DNA from: Candidatus Brocadia sapporoensis
GTDB taxonomy: Bacteria > Planctomycetota > Brocadiia > Brocadiales > Brocadiaceae
DNA length: 64,000 nt
Direction: 5' to 3'
NCBI RefSeq assembly: GCF_001753675.2
Contig: NZ_MJUW02000122.1
Coordinates: 38,089 to 102,088 of the forward strand
The notes below the pieces were generated by a model. That model had not been told where the DNA came from. It worked only from the letters and a program-made list of their open reading frames with translations, and searched no databases. The translations under genes and the position numbers were made by a program. Positions within the stretch are counted from its first letter, which is position 1, and every line of letters starts with the position of its first letter. Of the stretch, positions 28,400 to 37,290 are shown piece after piece.

Positions 28400-30133
28400 A
28401 TGATAAAAAGGTGGGTGTTTTTCCCTCCAAACAGGCCACTTCAGACGGAGATTGCCAGCAAACTTAAGATATCACCCTTATTAGCCCAGGTGCTTGTCAA
28501 TCGTGGGGTTGCTGATATTGCATCTGCCAGAAGTTTTCTCCAGCCACAAATATCCTCACTCGGAGACCCATCACTTCTCCCGGACATTGAAAAAGCATCG
28601 ATTCGCGTTAACCAAGCTATACGAGAGGGAGAAAGAATTGTCATTTATGGGGATTATGATGTTGACGGACTTTCAGCTACGGCGCTTATGTACCGTTGCT
28701 TGAAATTGCTGGGAGCACAGGTCAGTTACTATATTCCGGAGAGGCTGGAGGAGGGATACGGTTTAAATGCCGATGCAATTCAAAGACTGAGGAAGGACGG
28801 TGCGGACGTTATTCTGACCGTGGATTGCGGTATCAATGCCTGCAGGGAAGCAGATATTGCACGCATGTGCGGTATCGATCTGATCATTACCGATCACCAC
28901 CGCCCCGGGCAGGAAATGCCCAATGCCTTGGCTGTGGTTAATCCAAAACTGCAGTCCCCAAACCATATTTTCCGGGATCTCTCTGGTGTTGGCATTGCTT
29001 TTAAACTGGCATGGGCTATCGGTCAGAATTTTTCTTCGCAGAAAAAGGTGTCTCCTGACTTTAAGGATTTCCTTCTAAGTGCCATGGGGCTGGTGGCATT
29101 GGGGACAATTGCGGATGTGGTGCCACTCGTGGGCGAAAATCGTGTTGTTACGAAATATGGATTGCATGCATTACAACACACCGAAATTCCCGGGTTGCGT
29201 GCGCTTCTCGATGTAGCAGATCTTTCCAGGATAAACCTTGATGCCTTTCATGTGGGATATCGTCTGGGACCCCGGCTAAATGCCCCGGGCCGCATAGGAA
29301 GTGCAGGAATCGTTGTTGAACTTCTGACGACAACCTGCAAGAACCGGGCTACAGAAATTGCCAATTTTTTGGAACAGGAGAATAAGAGAAGACAAGAAAT
29401 CCAGGTTGATATTCTGGTATCAGCCAGGAAAAAAATCATGCATGAATTAAATTTAGATGAAACGACCGCAATCGTACTGGCGGACCATGCCTGGCACCCC
29501 GGAATCATAGGAATTATTGCTTCGAAAATGGTAGAAGAATTTAACCGCCCTACCGTGATGATTGCCGTAGCGGATGACATTGGCCATGGTTCAGCGCGCT
29601 CTATTCCCTCGTTCCATATTTTGGAGGCGTTGGAAAGTTGCAGGAACACGTTACTTTCTGTGGGTGGCCATGCACAGGCGGCAGGGCTAAAGATACACCC
29701 GGATAATATAGACGAATTTCGTAATATGCTCAATATGGCCACCTCTCAAAGACTTTGCAAAACAGACCTGGTGCGTATCTTGAACATCGATGCAGAAATC
29801 ACGCTTTCCATGGTATCAAAGGCCGTTGTTGCGGAACTGGGGCGTCTATCCCCTCACGGCGAGGGAAATCCCATTCCCTTATTTGCCGTCACAAATGTAA
29901 AAATCGTTGGGCAACCACGCCGTATCGGTTCAAAGGGACAACATCTGAGTTTCTATGTCAAACAGGGAGAAGTTGCTGTCAGGGCTGTTGCCTTTGGCAT
30001 GGGAGAACAGATAGATAGACTGAAACAAAACGGGAGAACGTGCTCACTGGCCTTTGCGGTAAAAATAAATACCTGGATGGATGGTGAGCAGCTTGAGCTG
30101 GAGGTGAAAGACATAAGATTTGATAATGACTAA
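28400..30133 (+). CDS. recJ: single-stranded-DNA-specific exonuclease RecJ
   Basis: 577 residues, normal length. It degrades single-stranded DNA 5' to 3' in RecF-pathway recombination and mismatch repair. DHH-family motifs are present: IYGDYDVDGLSATAL, LTVDCGIN, IITDHHRPG and, later, a HAWHPGIIGIIASK segment and the DHHA1-type GGHAQAAGLKI (about 420). The OB-fold C-terminus is about 465-577. The ribosome site is weak, so the exact ATG is moderately certain. It stands alone. Confidence 0.95.
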   Translation: MIKRWVFFPPNRPLQTEIASKLKISPLLAQVLVNRGVADIASARSFLQPQISSLGDPSLLPDIEKASIRVNQAIREGERIVIYGDYDVDGLSATALMYRCLKLLGAQVSYYIPERLEEGYGLNADAIQRLRKDGADVILTVDCGINACREADIARMCGIDLIITDHHRPGQEMPNALAVVNPKLQSPNHIFRDLSGVGIAFKLAWAIGQNFSSQKKVSPDFKDFLLSAMGLVALGTIADVVPLVGENRVVTKYGLHALQHTEIPGLRALLDVADLSRINLDAFHVGYRLGPRLNAPGRIGSAGIVVELLTTTCKNRATEIANFLEQENKRRQEIQVDILVSARKKIMHELNLDETTAIVLADHAWHPGIIGIIASKMVEEFNRPTVMIAVADDIGHGSARSIPSFHILEALESCRNTLLSVGGHAQAAGLKIHPDNIDEFRNMLNMATSQRLCKTDLVRILNIDAEITLSMVSKAVVAELGRLSPHGEGNPIPLFAVTNVKIVGQPRRIGSKGQHLSFYVKQGEVAVRAVAFGMGEQIDRLKQNGRTCSLAFAVKINTWMDGEQLELEVKDIRFDND

Positions 30134-30445
30134 GGAACGCAATCAATGTTCTAAAAGAATGGCGGCGGACTGTGGAGAAACTAGGACAAGGTACAAAGGG
30201 ATGTGTTGTTATTGGCAAGATCGATAGCAACACGAAGCAATATTGCGCCAAAGGGGTTTTTGTTGCAAACACTTCACATTTTGGATATTTATCAAAAATG
30301 ATATAAATTAAAACACGAATACCTTTGCACTTGGGTTTCTAATGATTCGTCCGTACTTCGTTCCCTCCCCCAATAGATTAATTGTAGATGCAGCGTGTAT
30401 GCTCCGACAAACCATGGTTTCTGACTCTAAAAAATGACTGGCAGC
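30134..30445. other. 312-bp convergent spacer, no gene seen
   Basis: Lies between the 3' ends of recJ and the M48 peptidase gene. No open frame, clear terminator stem or repeat was recognised. Confidence 0.4.
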
Positions 30446-31180
30446 CTAATTATTGTTCTTTTCCAGGCTGGAAAGATACTTTCGTAAATGGTTTAATCTT
30501 GCCACGACCGTTCCGGTAAAACCAGAACTTGCCATGCTAAATAGCCCTCTGTGTATCATAAAATCAAGGTGCCTTTCTAAAAAATTCAACAGCCCGTCTG
30601 GATTAAACCCGGCTTTTTGTGCATACAAAACACCCTTTACATCGGCATCTTTTTCAAACTCTTCCAGGTGGGTAGTTAAAAGTAATGCATTCATGGAGGA
30701 CTGAAGCTCTTCCTCATGGCGAGAATTGATTTCCATAATCTCGTAGTATAATTTTGAGGCGTGTCTCAGGGATGCATGGGCAACTTCGTGGCCAATAATC
30801 CCTGCCACCTCATCTTCCGTTCGTGCAAATATTAATAAACCATAGGTTAGGTATATATGCCCACCCGGGGCGGAAAACGCATTGATTGAAAAGGATTGAA
30901 GGATTGTGCAGGTGAAGGGAAGGGTGTTTCTGTCAGATACGGCAACTACCTTTTGTACGATGTTGTTAACAGCTTTATTAAAATCGGGATCGTCTTCCAG
31001 GGAAAACTGACGCCGTATATACTCATCCACCTGGTTTCCAAACCCGATCTCTTCAGCATCGCTCATTTCTGCCGGAGTATCTTGGAGTTGCCAATTATCA
31101 TCGGCTACCAATTGTTTCGTAGAGAAGAAAATAATTACAGGAACGAATATGATAAATAACGTTCTCTTGAATGCTGCCAT
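30446..31180 (-). CDS. M48-family metallopeptidase, exported
   Basis: 244 residues from ATG 31180 (six codons inside a possible TTG start). The signal peptide is about 5-25 (LFIIFVPVIIFFSTKQLVA). The zinc-binding HEXXH motif appears as IGHEVAHASLRH (about 130-141), preceded by the SFSINAFSAPGGHIYL block usual for M48/BepA-like periplasmic peptidases. Downstream, Glu in EEFEKDADVKGVLYAQ fits the third zinc ligand region. It likely has a role in envelope protein quality control. Probably co-transcribed with the HPF/cold-shock gene upstream. Confidence 0.92.
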   Translation of the reverse strand: MAAFKRTLFIIFVPVIIFFSTKQLVADDNWQLQDTPAEMSDAEEIGFGNQVDEYIRRQFSLEDDPDFNKAVNNIVQKVVAVSDRNTLPFTCTILQSFSINAFSAPGGHIYLTYGLLIFARTEDEVAGIIGHEVAHASLRHASKLYYEIMEINSRHEEELQSSMNALLLTTHLEEFEKDADVKGVLYAQKAGFNPDGLLNFLERHLDFMIHRGLFSMASSGFTGTVVARLNHLRKYLSSLEKNNN

Positions 31181-31331
31181 GGTACAACCCTGCCACAATC
31201 AAACCAATTACCCTTTCTTCTTCCTATACGCAAGGCGGAAACTTCTTCGCGAGCGCTCCATTGATCAAGAAAGAGAAGTAAAAGATCTCTCTAAAAAAGA
31301 AGCCTTAAAGAGAATACCTTGAGCCAGAGTT

Positions 31332-31850
31332 TCATATCACTTTCACATATGTTGCCTGAGGCCCTTTTTCACCCATTTCTTCAGCAAAACGCACCTCCAT
31401 ACCAACAACCAGTTGATTAAATTTTTGGTTCTGAACACTATTCTTGTGGAAATAAATCTCGCGATTATCCACGGTGGTAAGGAAACCATAACCCTGGTCC
31501 GGAAACAGCGTTTTAATAAGACCATGGAGTGCTTTTGTATGCTGTTTTATATCTCCACGCTGTCTGCTTGCAAAATCCTCCAGCTTACGACGAGCATCTT
31601 GAAAGGCGTCTCGTATGGCAAGATAAAGATCTGTGTTTGGATCGAGTTTTATCACAAGTTCTGCACCAGGAACAGTGATATCGATATGCAGGTTGTACAA
31701 TGATCTATGGGGAAGTGCCTCAACGGTGATCCTGCAGCTTGTAATTCTTCCATAATATTTATCTAACTTCTCTGCATGCTCACGAATATTAGCCTTGATC
31801 GGTTCGGTGAGTTCCAAATTTCGCGATGTAATTTGTAATGGCAGTATCAC
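31332..31850 (-). CDS. ribosome hibernation factor HPF/RaiA fused to a cold-shock domain
   Basis: 172 residues, starting at GTG 31850 with AGGAGG 8 nt upstream. Residues 1-105 form the HPF/YfiA sigma-54-modulation domain (PLQITSRNLELTEPIKANI and LDPNTDLYLAIRDAFQDARRKLE). Residues about 112-172 form a cold-shock OB fold (DQGYGFLTTVDNREIYFHKNSV). HPF binds the 30S decoding centre in dormancy; the cold-shock domain would bind RNA. The C-terminal domain differs from the dimerising domain of long HPFs. Such HPF-CSD architectures are known in some lineages. A tRNA-Gly gene lies 27 nt upstream of the start codon. Confidence 0.92.
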   Translation of the reverse strand: MILPLQITSRNLELTEPIKANIREHAEKLDKYYGRITSCRITVEALPHRSLYNLHIDITVPGAELVIKLDPNTDLYLAIRDAFQDARRKLEDFASRQRGDIKQHTKALHGLIKTLFPDQGYGFLTTVDNREIYFHKNSVQNQKFNQLVVGMEVRFAEEMGEKGPQATYVKVI

Positions 31851-31876
31851 GCGTTATCCTCCTCTGTCTTTTAAAG

Positions 31877-31950
31877 TGGAGCGGGCGAAGGGAATCGAAC
31901 CCTCATACCCAGCTTGGGAAGCTGGTATTCTACCACTGAATTACGCCCGC
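31877..31950 (-). tRNA. tRNA-Gly (CCC)
   Basis: A full cloverleaf: acceptor GCGGGCG / CGCCCGC, anticodon stem CCAGC/GCTGG with loop TTCCCAA (anticodon CCC), T-loop GGTTCGATTCC, discriminator U as usual for tRNA-Gly, and an encoded 3' CCA. Its 5' end lies one nucleotide after the stop codon of the upstream radical SAM gene, and its 3' end 27 nt before the HPF start. It appears embedded in one transcription unit. Confidence 0.95.
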
Positions 31951-31951
31951 T

Positions 31952-33001
31952 TTATATTTTTACTGTGTGTAATCTCGACACTTCCAAATCTTGTCCCCAC
32001 ATAGTTTTTGTAGGACATGAAATCGAATGATTTGTCACGGGTAAAGATTGGGTATAACGAAAACCCTGATACGTACCCCGACGCTCAAATTCTCGTATTA
32101 TTCCATCAGTTATTTCCGTCTTGCTGACCTTCCATACGGGTGAAAGAAGAAAATTGCCATGCGTATCACCCACGAGTCGCTGGACGGTAACATCTGATGG
32201 AATACGTTCTAAAAAATCGACAGCTAGTTTGATATACGCATCCCTATCTAAGGTCTGCACTTTACCTTGGAAATATTCTTCAGCCAATACCGTATTTTTG
32301 GCGACATACAAATGATGAAGCTTTATGCCCTGTATACCTAAACCTGCTACTGCCTGAGCGGTTTCCATCATCTCTTCTTCCGTCTCGCCGGGTAATCCCA
32401 AAATAACATGAACACATATATTGATGCAAGTTTTTTTTGTGCGATGTACGGCATCCAGAAATATCCTGGAGTTATGCCCTCGGTTAATTCGCTCTAAAGT
32501 CTTGTCATGAATGGATTGAAGTCCATACTCAATCCATACATGGTATTTTTTTGTATAACCGTCGATAAGGCTTAAAATATCATCGGTGATGCAATCTGGC
32601 CTTGTACCGATAGAAATTCCTACAACATCCCTGTCACTGAGCGCCTCTTCATAACAGGATTTTAATGTTTCAATATCAGCATAGGTATTAGTAAAGGACT
32701 GGAAATATGCAATAAATTTCTCTGTACCATATCTTCTTTTATGGAACTCTTTACCCCTTTCAATTTGCTCCTTTACAGGAAGAGCATTTCCTTTGACATT
32801 AGGGCTAAAACTTTCATTGATGCAGTACGTGCAACCACCTAATCCAGCGCGTCCATCACGGTTAGGACATGTGAAACCAGCATGAAGCGGAATCTTGTGC
32901 ACCTTATACGAAAAATGTTCCTTCAGATACTCTCGAAAAGGATAAAACCGATGCTTTAAGAGGTATGGTTTTGGTTGAAAAGAGGAAAATGTGTTTTGCA
33001 T
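31952..33001 (-). CDS. YhcC-like radical SAM protein (TIGR01212 type)
   Basis: 349 residues. An atypical radical SAM cysteine motif fits CPNRDGRAGLGGCTYC, with the cluster cysteines about residues 45-60. KFIAYFQSFTNTYA and GISIGTRPDC follow, the typical signature of the YhcC/Elp3-like uncharacterised family. The true reaction is unknown. Members often occur beside tRNA or translation genes, in line with the tRNA and ribosome factor found here. Confidence 0.9.
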   Translation of the reverse strand: MQNTFSSFQPKPYLLKHRFYPFREYLKEHFSYKVHKIPLHAGFTCPNRDGRAGLGGCTYCINESFSPNVKGNALPVKEQIERGKEFHKRRYGTEKFIAYFQSFTNTYADIETLKSCYEEALSDRDVVGISIGTRPDCITDDILSLIDGYTKKYHVWIEYGLQSIHDKTLERINRGHNSRIFLDAVHRTKKTCINICVHVILGLPGETEEEMMETAQAVAGLGIQGIKLHHLYVAKNTVLAEEYFQGKVQTLDRDAYIKLAVDFLERIPSDVTVQRLVGDTHGNFLLSPVWKVSKTEITDGIIREFERRGTYQGFRYTQSLPVTNHSISCPTKTMWGQDLEVSRLHTVKI

Positions 33002-33105
33002 ATTTTCACTTTATCACGAATATAAAAAATTATCAAATACAAACTGTCTGAATATGGCAAATGGAACGCACGTTTACCATAAAATTGTCAGGCAACCTGC
33101 TTTAC

Positions 33106-35157
33106 TTATATCTTCATCTTATTCATATCCGTCTTGTAGAATCGGTAGGTATTTTTGCCACGCGCCTTGGCAAGGTACATGGCAATGTCGGCTTTTTTAA
33201 CCAGGTCTTCCGGATTCTCTGCATCGAGCGGATAAAGACTGATGCCGATGCTAATCGTGGCGTGGATTTCGTGGCCCTCAAACCTGAAGGGCTGGTTAAG
33301 CGCATCAATAATTTTGCTTGCAACAATGATAGTATTGAGTGCATGAACTAAATCGGGAAGTATGATGGTAAATTCATCACCACCCGTACGGGCAACGGTA
33401 TCACCCTTACGCACACATTGCACCAGACGCTCCGCAACTCCTTTCAGCAGCAAATCACCAATGTGATGACCTAATGCATCATTAATGGTTTTGAAGTGAT
33501 CAAGGTCCAGGATCATAATAGCCACCATCGTTTTATGACGCTTTGCCTGAATTAGCGCCACTTTCAAGCGGTCCCGAAATAAATTGCGATTGGGTAAGTT
33601 GGTGAGAGTATCATGGTAGGCCATATAGGTAATGAGGGACTCAGAATGTTTGCGTGCAATTGCATTTCCTATGATCTCTGCAGTGATTTGCAACTGCGTA
33701 ATATCTTCCTCATGCCACGGTTTAATAGCTGCGATGCTGTCAAAGCCAACAAACCCGACCAATTCCTTTGCGGCATTTACGGGTAGAATCAATATCGCCT
33801 TGATACCTCTTTTTTCAAATTCCAGCTTTTCAGCAGCAGCCTCAGCAGGCATTTGCGAAACATCTGCAATATGAATTACATTGCCAGTTCTTAAGTTTCC
33901 CATAAGCCAGGGAAACATTGACGTAGGAAGATTTTGAAGATGCTGAATTTCAGGCACAACCCCTTCTGCATGCCATTCATTGGTGTTGTCCATAAAGGCG
34001 TCATTATCCCGGAACTGAAAAAGGTACGCCCTTCCGGCTGCACTCAACTTGCCAACGTCAGCCAGTGATTTGAAAACGGCATCATTAAAATCTGAAAAGG
34101 CGACAAATCTTGAGGAGATGTTGGCAATTGTCTTTTCGAAATCTATCCGGTGCATAAGGGCCTCCTCTGATCGTTTTCGTTTGATGAACTGGCCGATCTG
34201 ATCACCGACAGAGGTCATTAATTTGAGCAGGTCGTCATCGGCCGGTTGTATCTCATGGCTAAAAAATTCAATTACACCAAGAATATTTTTTCCAGCCATG
34301 ACAGGGAAACCAAATGCCCCGTGTAACCCTTCTTTGGCCGCGACTGCAGCGCGGGGAAAGTTCGAATCGGAAACAACGTTGGTAATCCAGAGGGGAGTTT
34401 TGGCAGTATAAACACTGCCGGGCAATCCAGCGCCAAAGGATAAGGCAATCTGTCTGGTAAGCGCCTTAAATTCCGGAATTTCTACTGATGGTCTATGCCA
34501 AATTTCAGAACAACGCAACATATCGGCTTCTTCTTCAACAGTCCAGAGTGCCCCGACATCCCATTCCAGGCTTTCACACAAGGCCTGAAGTATTTTTGGG
34601 GTGGCTTCTTTGAACGTGTCCGCCTCTGTTAGCGCGCGGTTTATGGTGTACAAAATGTCCCTTCGCCTTTTCATCCGTTTCTGTTCCGTAACGTCAGACA
34701 ATATAATCAAAACCCCAACCACCGCCATCTCCGGATTTCGCAAGAGAGAGGCATTCATAAGCAAATGAAATACTTTCACATCATCTGAACGGATACCAAA
34801 GGAATACGCCAGACTCACCTCAGCTCCTTGAATAACTTTATTATGTAAAATATCTTTAATGTGAAAATCCTTATAACCCTCGTCCCCGTTTTTTATTTGA
34901 ACAGGAAAGGCCGTTTCGAAAATTTTGGACACTGGATCGTTGCCACAAAGAGCATGAGCGGCTTTACTGGCACAAATAATCCGGCCATTCATATCGCACG
35001 CCACGACACACTCCATTGTTTGCTCGAGGATAGATTGTGACAAGCATACACCGGTGATGATGTCTCCATTTTTTTTAAGTTCGTTTTCATTAACGGTTAC
35101 GAAGCGCACTTCATTTTCAACCTGACGATCGTTTTTTGTTTTATTCCGATTTCTCAT
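33106..35157 (-). CDS. PAS-GAF-GAF-GGDEF diguanylate cyclase
   Basis: About 683 residues from ATG 35157 (a GTG five codons earlier is possible). No transmembrane segment is evident, so it is cytoplasmic. A PAS domain (about 40-160), a GAF domain (about 180-325) and a second GAF (about 345-500) lead to the GGDEF domain (about 520-680). The catalytic motif ARTGGDEFTII is intact. The inhibitory I-site RKGD sits exactly five residues before GGDEF, so product feedback is expected. It makes c-di-GMP in response to ligands of unknown type. A second c-di-GMP protein lies at 38046. Confidence 0.92.
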   Translation of the reverse strand: MRNRNKTKNDRQVENEVRFVTVNENELKKNGDIITGVCLSQSILEQTMECVVACDMNGRIICASKAAHALCGNDPVSKIFETAFPVQIKNGDEGYKDFHIKDILHNKVIQGAEVSLAYSFGIRSDDVKVFHLLMNASLLRNPEMAVVGVLIILSDVTEQKRMKRRRDILYTINRALTEADTFKEATPKILQALCESLEWDVGALWTVEEEADMLRCSEIWHRPSVEIPEFKALTRQIALSFGAGLPGSVYTAKTPLWITNVVSDSNFPRAAVAAKEGLHGAFGFPVMAGKNILGVIEFFSHEIQPADDDLLKLMTSVGDQIGQFIKRKRSEEALMHRIDFEKTIANISSRFVAFSDFNDAVFKSLADVGKLSAAGRAYLFQFRDNDAFMDNTNEWHAEGVVPEIQHLQNLPTSMFPWLMGNLRTGNVIHIADVSQMPAEAAAEKLEFEKRGIKAILILPVNAAKELVGFVGFDSIAAIKPWHEEDITQLQITAEIIGNAIARKHSESLITYMAYHDTLTNLPNRNLFRDRLKVALIQAKRHKTMVAIMILDLDHFKTINDALGHHIGDLLLKGVAERLVQCVRKGDTVARTGGDEFTIILPDLVHALNTIIVASKIIDALNQPFRFEGHEIHATISIGISLYPLDAENPEDLVKKADIAMYLAKARGKNTYRFYKTDMNKMKI

Positions 35158-35359
35158 GGTACATCTCGTCACGTGTTGTGAGTAGGATTAAAAATTTATC
35201 CCGAAGCGGATTCCGGGATAAATCCAACAGCAGTACTATTTCCATAGTGAGTGTCTTGTACAAACTTCAGGTTCTTTTTTATCAGAGATATACTATATTT
35301 TAACGAGAGTCAGATTTATCATTCAACGATTTTTTTTATGCTCACCGAAATATTTTTTT

Positions 35360-35808
35360 GGGTCATCGTGGAAACGAGTGGGTAATTTTCGCATTTTTAT
35401 ATCTCCGGAAGCATACAGGTCAGAATTTTTAAGCGAAGATATTCTTCATCTCTTAGACCGTAGGCCCGTCGCTGGATAACCCGGATTTTGTTATTCAATC
35501 CCTCGACAAAACCCAAAGAAACTTTATTCTCCGGTTTTTTGTATGCAGCAATTCCATCCCAGTGCCTTTCTATCATCTCAGCAAACTTCTCATAGGGTTT
35601 AAGCCTCTGTCACGGTAAAGACTTTTTCCAGTTTTCGAAAGAATGTCTTGCCCATCCCTCCGACTTATAATTCCATAGCTGCCCCAAAGACCCTCTCCGT
35701 ATACACGCAATAATGATCCTCCTCCATCAACCCCTCTTTCACCTTTCTTTATGCCTCACCACAACCTTTTTCTCCAAAGTTTTTACCCACTCATTTCCAC
35801 GATAATCC
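35360..35808. mobile_element. ISL3-family deletion derivative (MITE-like) with both inverted repeats
   Basis: Terminal inverted repeats of 26 bp match at 23 positions: left 35360-35385 starts GGGTCATCGTGGAAACG; right 35783-35808, read on the minus strand, starts GGATTATCGTGGAAATG. Between them a minus-strand ISL3 transposase C-terminus survives. Full ISL3 elements are about 1.3-1.5 kb; this is 449 bp, so most of the transposase gene is deleted. Flanking 8-mers (35352-35359 and 35809-35816) do not match, so a target duplication is not preserved. Confidence 0.75.
35397..35705 (-). pseudogene. ISL3 transposase C-terminal fragment
   Basis: The minus-strand reading SLGQLWNYKSEGWARHSF, then a TGA (probably once TGG), then QRLKPYEKFAEMIERHWDG, continues to VEGLNNKIRVIQRRAYG and ends LRDEEYLRLKILTCMLPEI. 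This is the characteristic tail of ISL3/IS204 transposases. The N-terminal zinc finger and most of the DDE domain are absent, with one in-frame stop and a probable frameshift further upstream. Non-functional. Confidence 0.85.
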
Positions 35809-36156
35809 TTTTATCAAAGTTCCTAACAATGAAAAAATACATTCAGTTTATCAAGAACTGAGAAACTCGGGCGCTATTGCCACTTAAATTTGTCTGAACT
35901 GTTGTAAATACACCATTAATAGTATAACTCCGAAAGTAAAAATAAAGCAGTCTCGATAACGACAAACCTTGGGTGACCTGGGGGGGGGCAAAGTGTATGG
36001 TCTTTAGATAAAGACAACCTTACTGCCGAAAGATGAAAAAATACAGAACAAGACAAGTAAGAAAAATGTATATGAAAAAGAGGCTGTAAAAGGGACATGG
36101 GAAAAAAGGTTGTGAGGGTGTCTTTCTTGCACAGCTTTTTTCATTTCCGATTTCAA
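35809..36156. other. gene-free stretch
   Basis: No supportable gene. It includes a G8 run near 35981 and AT-rich filler between the ISL3 relic and the integrase fragment. Confidence 0.4.
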
Positions 36157-36157
36157 G

Positions 36158-36210
36158 AAAAGCCCGGCTGTATCATGAGCGTATTTGTCATAATGTTGTC
36201 GGGCTTTTTT
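36158..36210 (+). terminator. terminator-like dyad
   Basis: AAAAGCCCG (36158-36166) pairs with CGGGCTTTT (36200-36208) across a 33-nt loop that contains a weaker ATGA/TCAT pairing; T's continue to 36210. It lies just before the truncated integrase reading frame and may mark the breakpoint. Confidence 0.4.
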
Positions 36211-36233
36211 GTTCCTTCAAAAGAGCCTCCGTA

Positions 36234-36410
36234 AATGTAATGGCGGGCGTTGATTTGACAAGCGTTAAAGAACTACTGGGGCATAAATCCATAACCATGA
36301 CTTTAAGATATGCACACCTGGCACCAAGGGACAAGAAAAAAGCGGTTAATATGCTTGATCAAGTGATGAGAACTAACCAAACAGAAGGAAGTTTTTTTCA
36401 ATTCCCCAGA
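36234..36410 (+). pseudogene. tyrosine recombinase (integrase) C-terminal fragment
   Basis: The reading VMAGVDLTSVKELLGHKS continues through ITMTLRYAHLAPRDKKKA and is the conserved catalytic end of phage-type integrases: LLGHKS carries the His and RYAHLAP the nucleophilic Tyr. Everything upstream of about residue VMAG is missing. The open frame runs on into the tRNA-Val gene, so the natural stop may be lost. The orientation, pointing at the 3' end of a tRNA gene, is the classic arrangement left by an integrated element. Confidence 0.7.
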
Positions 36411-36449
36411 GTAATTCATAACCGACAAGTCATAAGTCCTTGCAGGATA

Positions 36450-36525
36450 TGGTGGGCGCTAGTGGATTCGAACCACTGATCCCTTGCGTGTGAAGCAAGT
36501 GCTCTAGCCGCTGAGCCAAGCGCCC
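36450..36525 (-). tRNA. tRNA-Val (CAC)
   Basis: 76 nt including an encoded CCA. The acceptor is GGGCGCT / AGCGCCC, D-arm GGCTCAGCGGCTAGAGC, anticodon stem CTTGC/GCAAG with loop TTCACAC (anticodon CAC), and T-loop GGTTCGAATCC. The integrase fragment lies just downstream of its 3' end, suggesting it once served as an attachment site. Confidence 0.93.
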
Positions 36526-36661
36526 AAATTATGACATGTTATTTTTTTTCCATTTTACGAAAAATTCAGGCTGATTTCCATCCCAAAAACTTTGCTCAAT
36601 TGGTTGGCTGTCGATCCGTGAATCCTTGATTCAGCATCGCAATCATAGCTTGTGGCTTTGC

Positions 36662-36925
36662 TTAGGAGTTATTCTTTTTATAAGCAGCACGCAGGAGTAA
36701 AATTGTGATAACAAACGAAAGGGTAAACCCGTTTGCCAGCGCAATGATAGGGTCTTTTAAGTGAATTCCGTACGCCAGCCATAAACTGCATCCCACCAGG
36801 AGAAGTGTTAACATCATGGGGGAAACGTCATTTAAATTCTTCGTTCTTATGCCACGTATTATTTGAGGGATATACCCTATCGTTGTACAAATTGCAGCAA
36901 GTGTGCCCACGATTGACCAAAGCAT
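36662..36925 (-). CDS. SemiSWEET-family sugar transporter
   Basis: 87 residues from ATG 36925; a TTG nine codons earlier is possible. Three transmembrane helices form a single MtN3/PQ-loop triple-helix bundle. The PQ motif is TIGYIPQIIRGIRTKN. SemiSWEETs dimerise to give one sugar pore. Length and topology fit the family. It stands alone between a tRNA and repeat elements. Confidence 0.9.
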   Translation of the reverse strand: MLWSIVGTLAAICTTIGYIPQIIRGIRTKNLNDVSPMMLTLLLVGCSLWLAYGIHLKDPIIALANGFTLSFVITILLLRAAYKKNNS

Positions 36926-37060
36926 ATTTCTGTTTCTAAAAGGCCTGCTCAAAAGGTATCTAATTTTGTTGGAACTGGAGTACTCTCATGATATGATAAA
37001 CACTCAAGTAACTTACAGCCCTATTCTTCCGTAATAACGCAGGAGACAGTGGATAGCAAG

Positions 37061-37195
37061 TAGTGTCTGAACGAAACCACATACTTTTGTCATTTCGACC
37101 GAAGGGAGAAATCTTCAAACCCCACAATTTCAATGCTCAAAGGATTTCTCGCGCCGCCCGAAATGACCTGTTTGGTAGTTTTCGTTCAGACACTA
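37061..37195. mobile_element. MITE-like element with 16-bp perfect inverted repeats
   Basis: TAGTGTCTGAACGAAA at 37061-37076 is the exact reverse complement of 37180-37195. The 135-bp interior carries no open frame but itself contains the dyad GTCATTTCG... / ...CGAAATGAC. This is the architecture of a non-autonomous miniature transposon. A two-base TA duplication could be hidden in the ends. It lies between the SemiSWEET and DUF456 genes. Confidence 0.7.
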
Positions 37196-37290
37196 ATTAT
37201 AAAGGACACATCTGAATTGCTCATTATATTACCATATTTTTTATAAAATGCATGGGATAATTTAATTGTATAGGAATTTTCATTTTATTT

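Noticed and set aside
36411..36479. C-terminal continuation of the integrase reading frame
   Set aside because: The frame runs into the antisense of tRNA-Val, so the sequence there is not protein.
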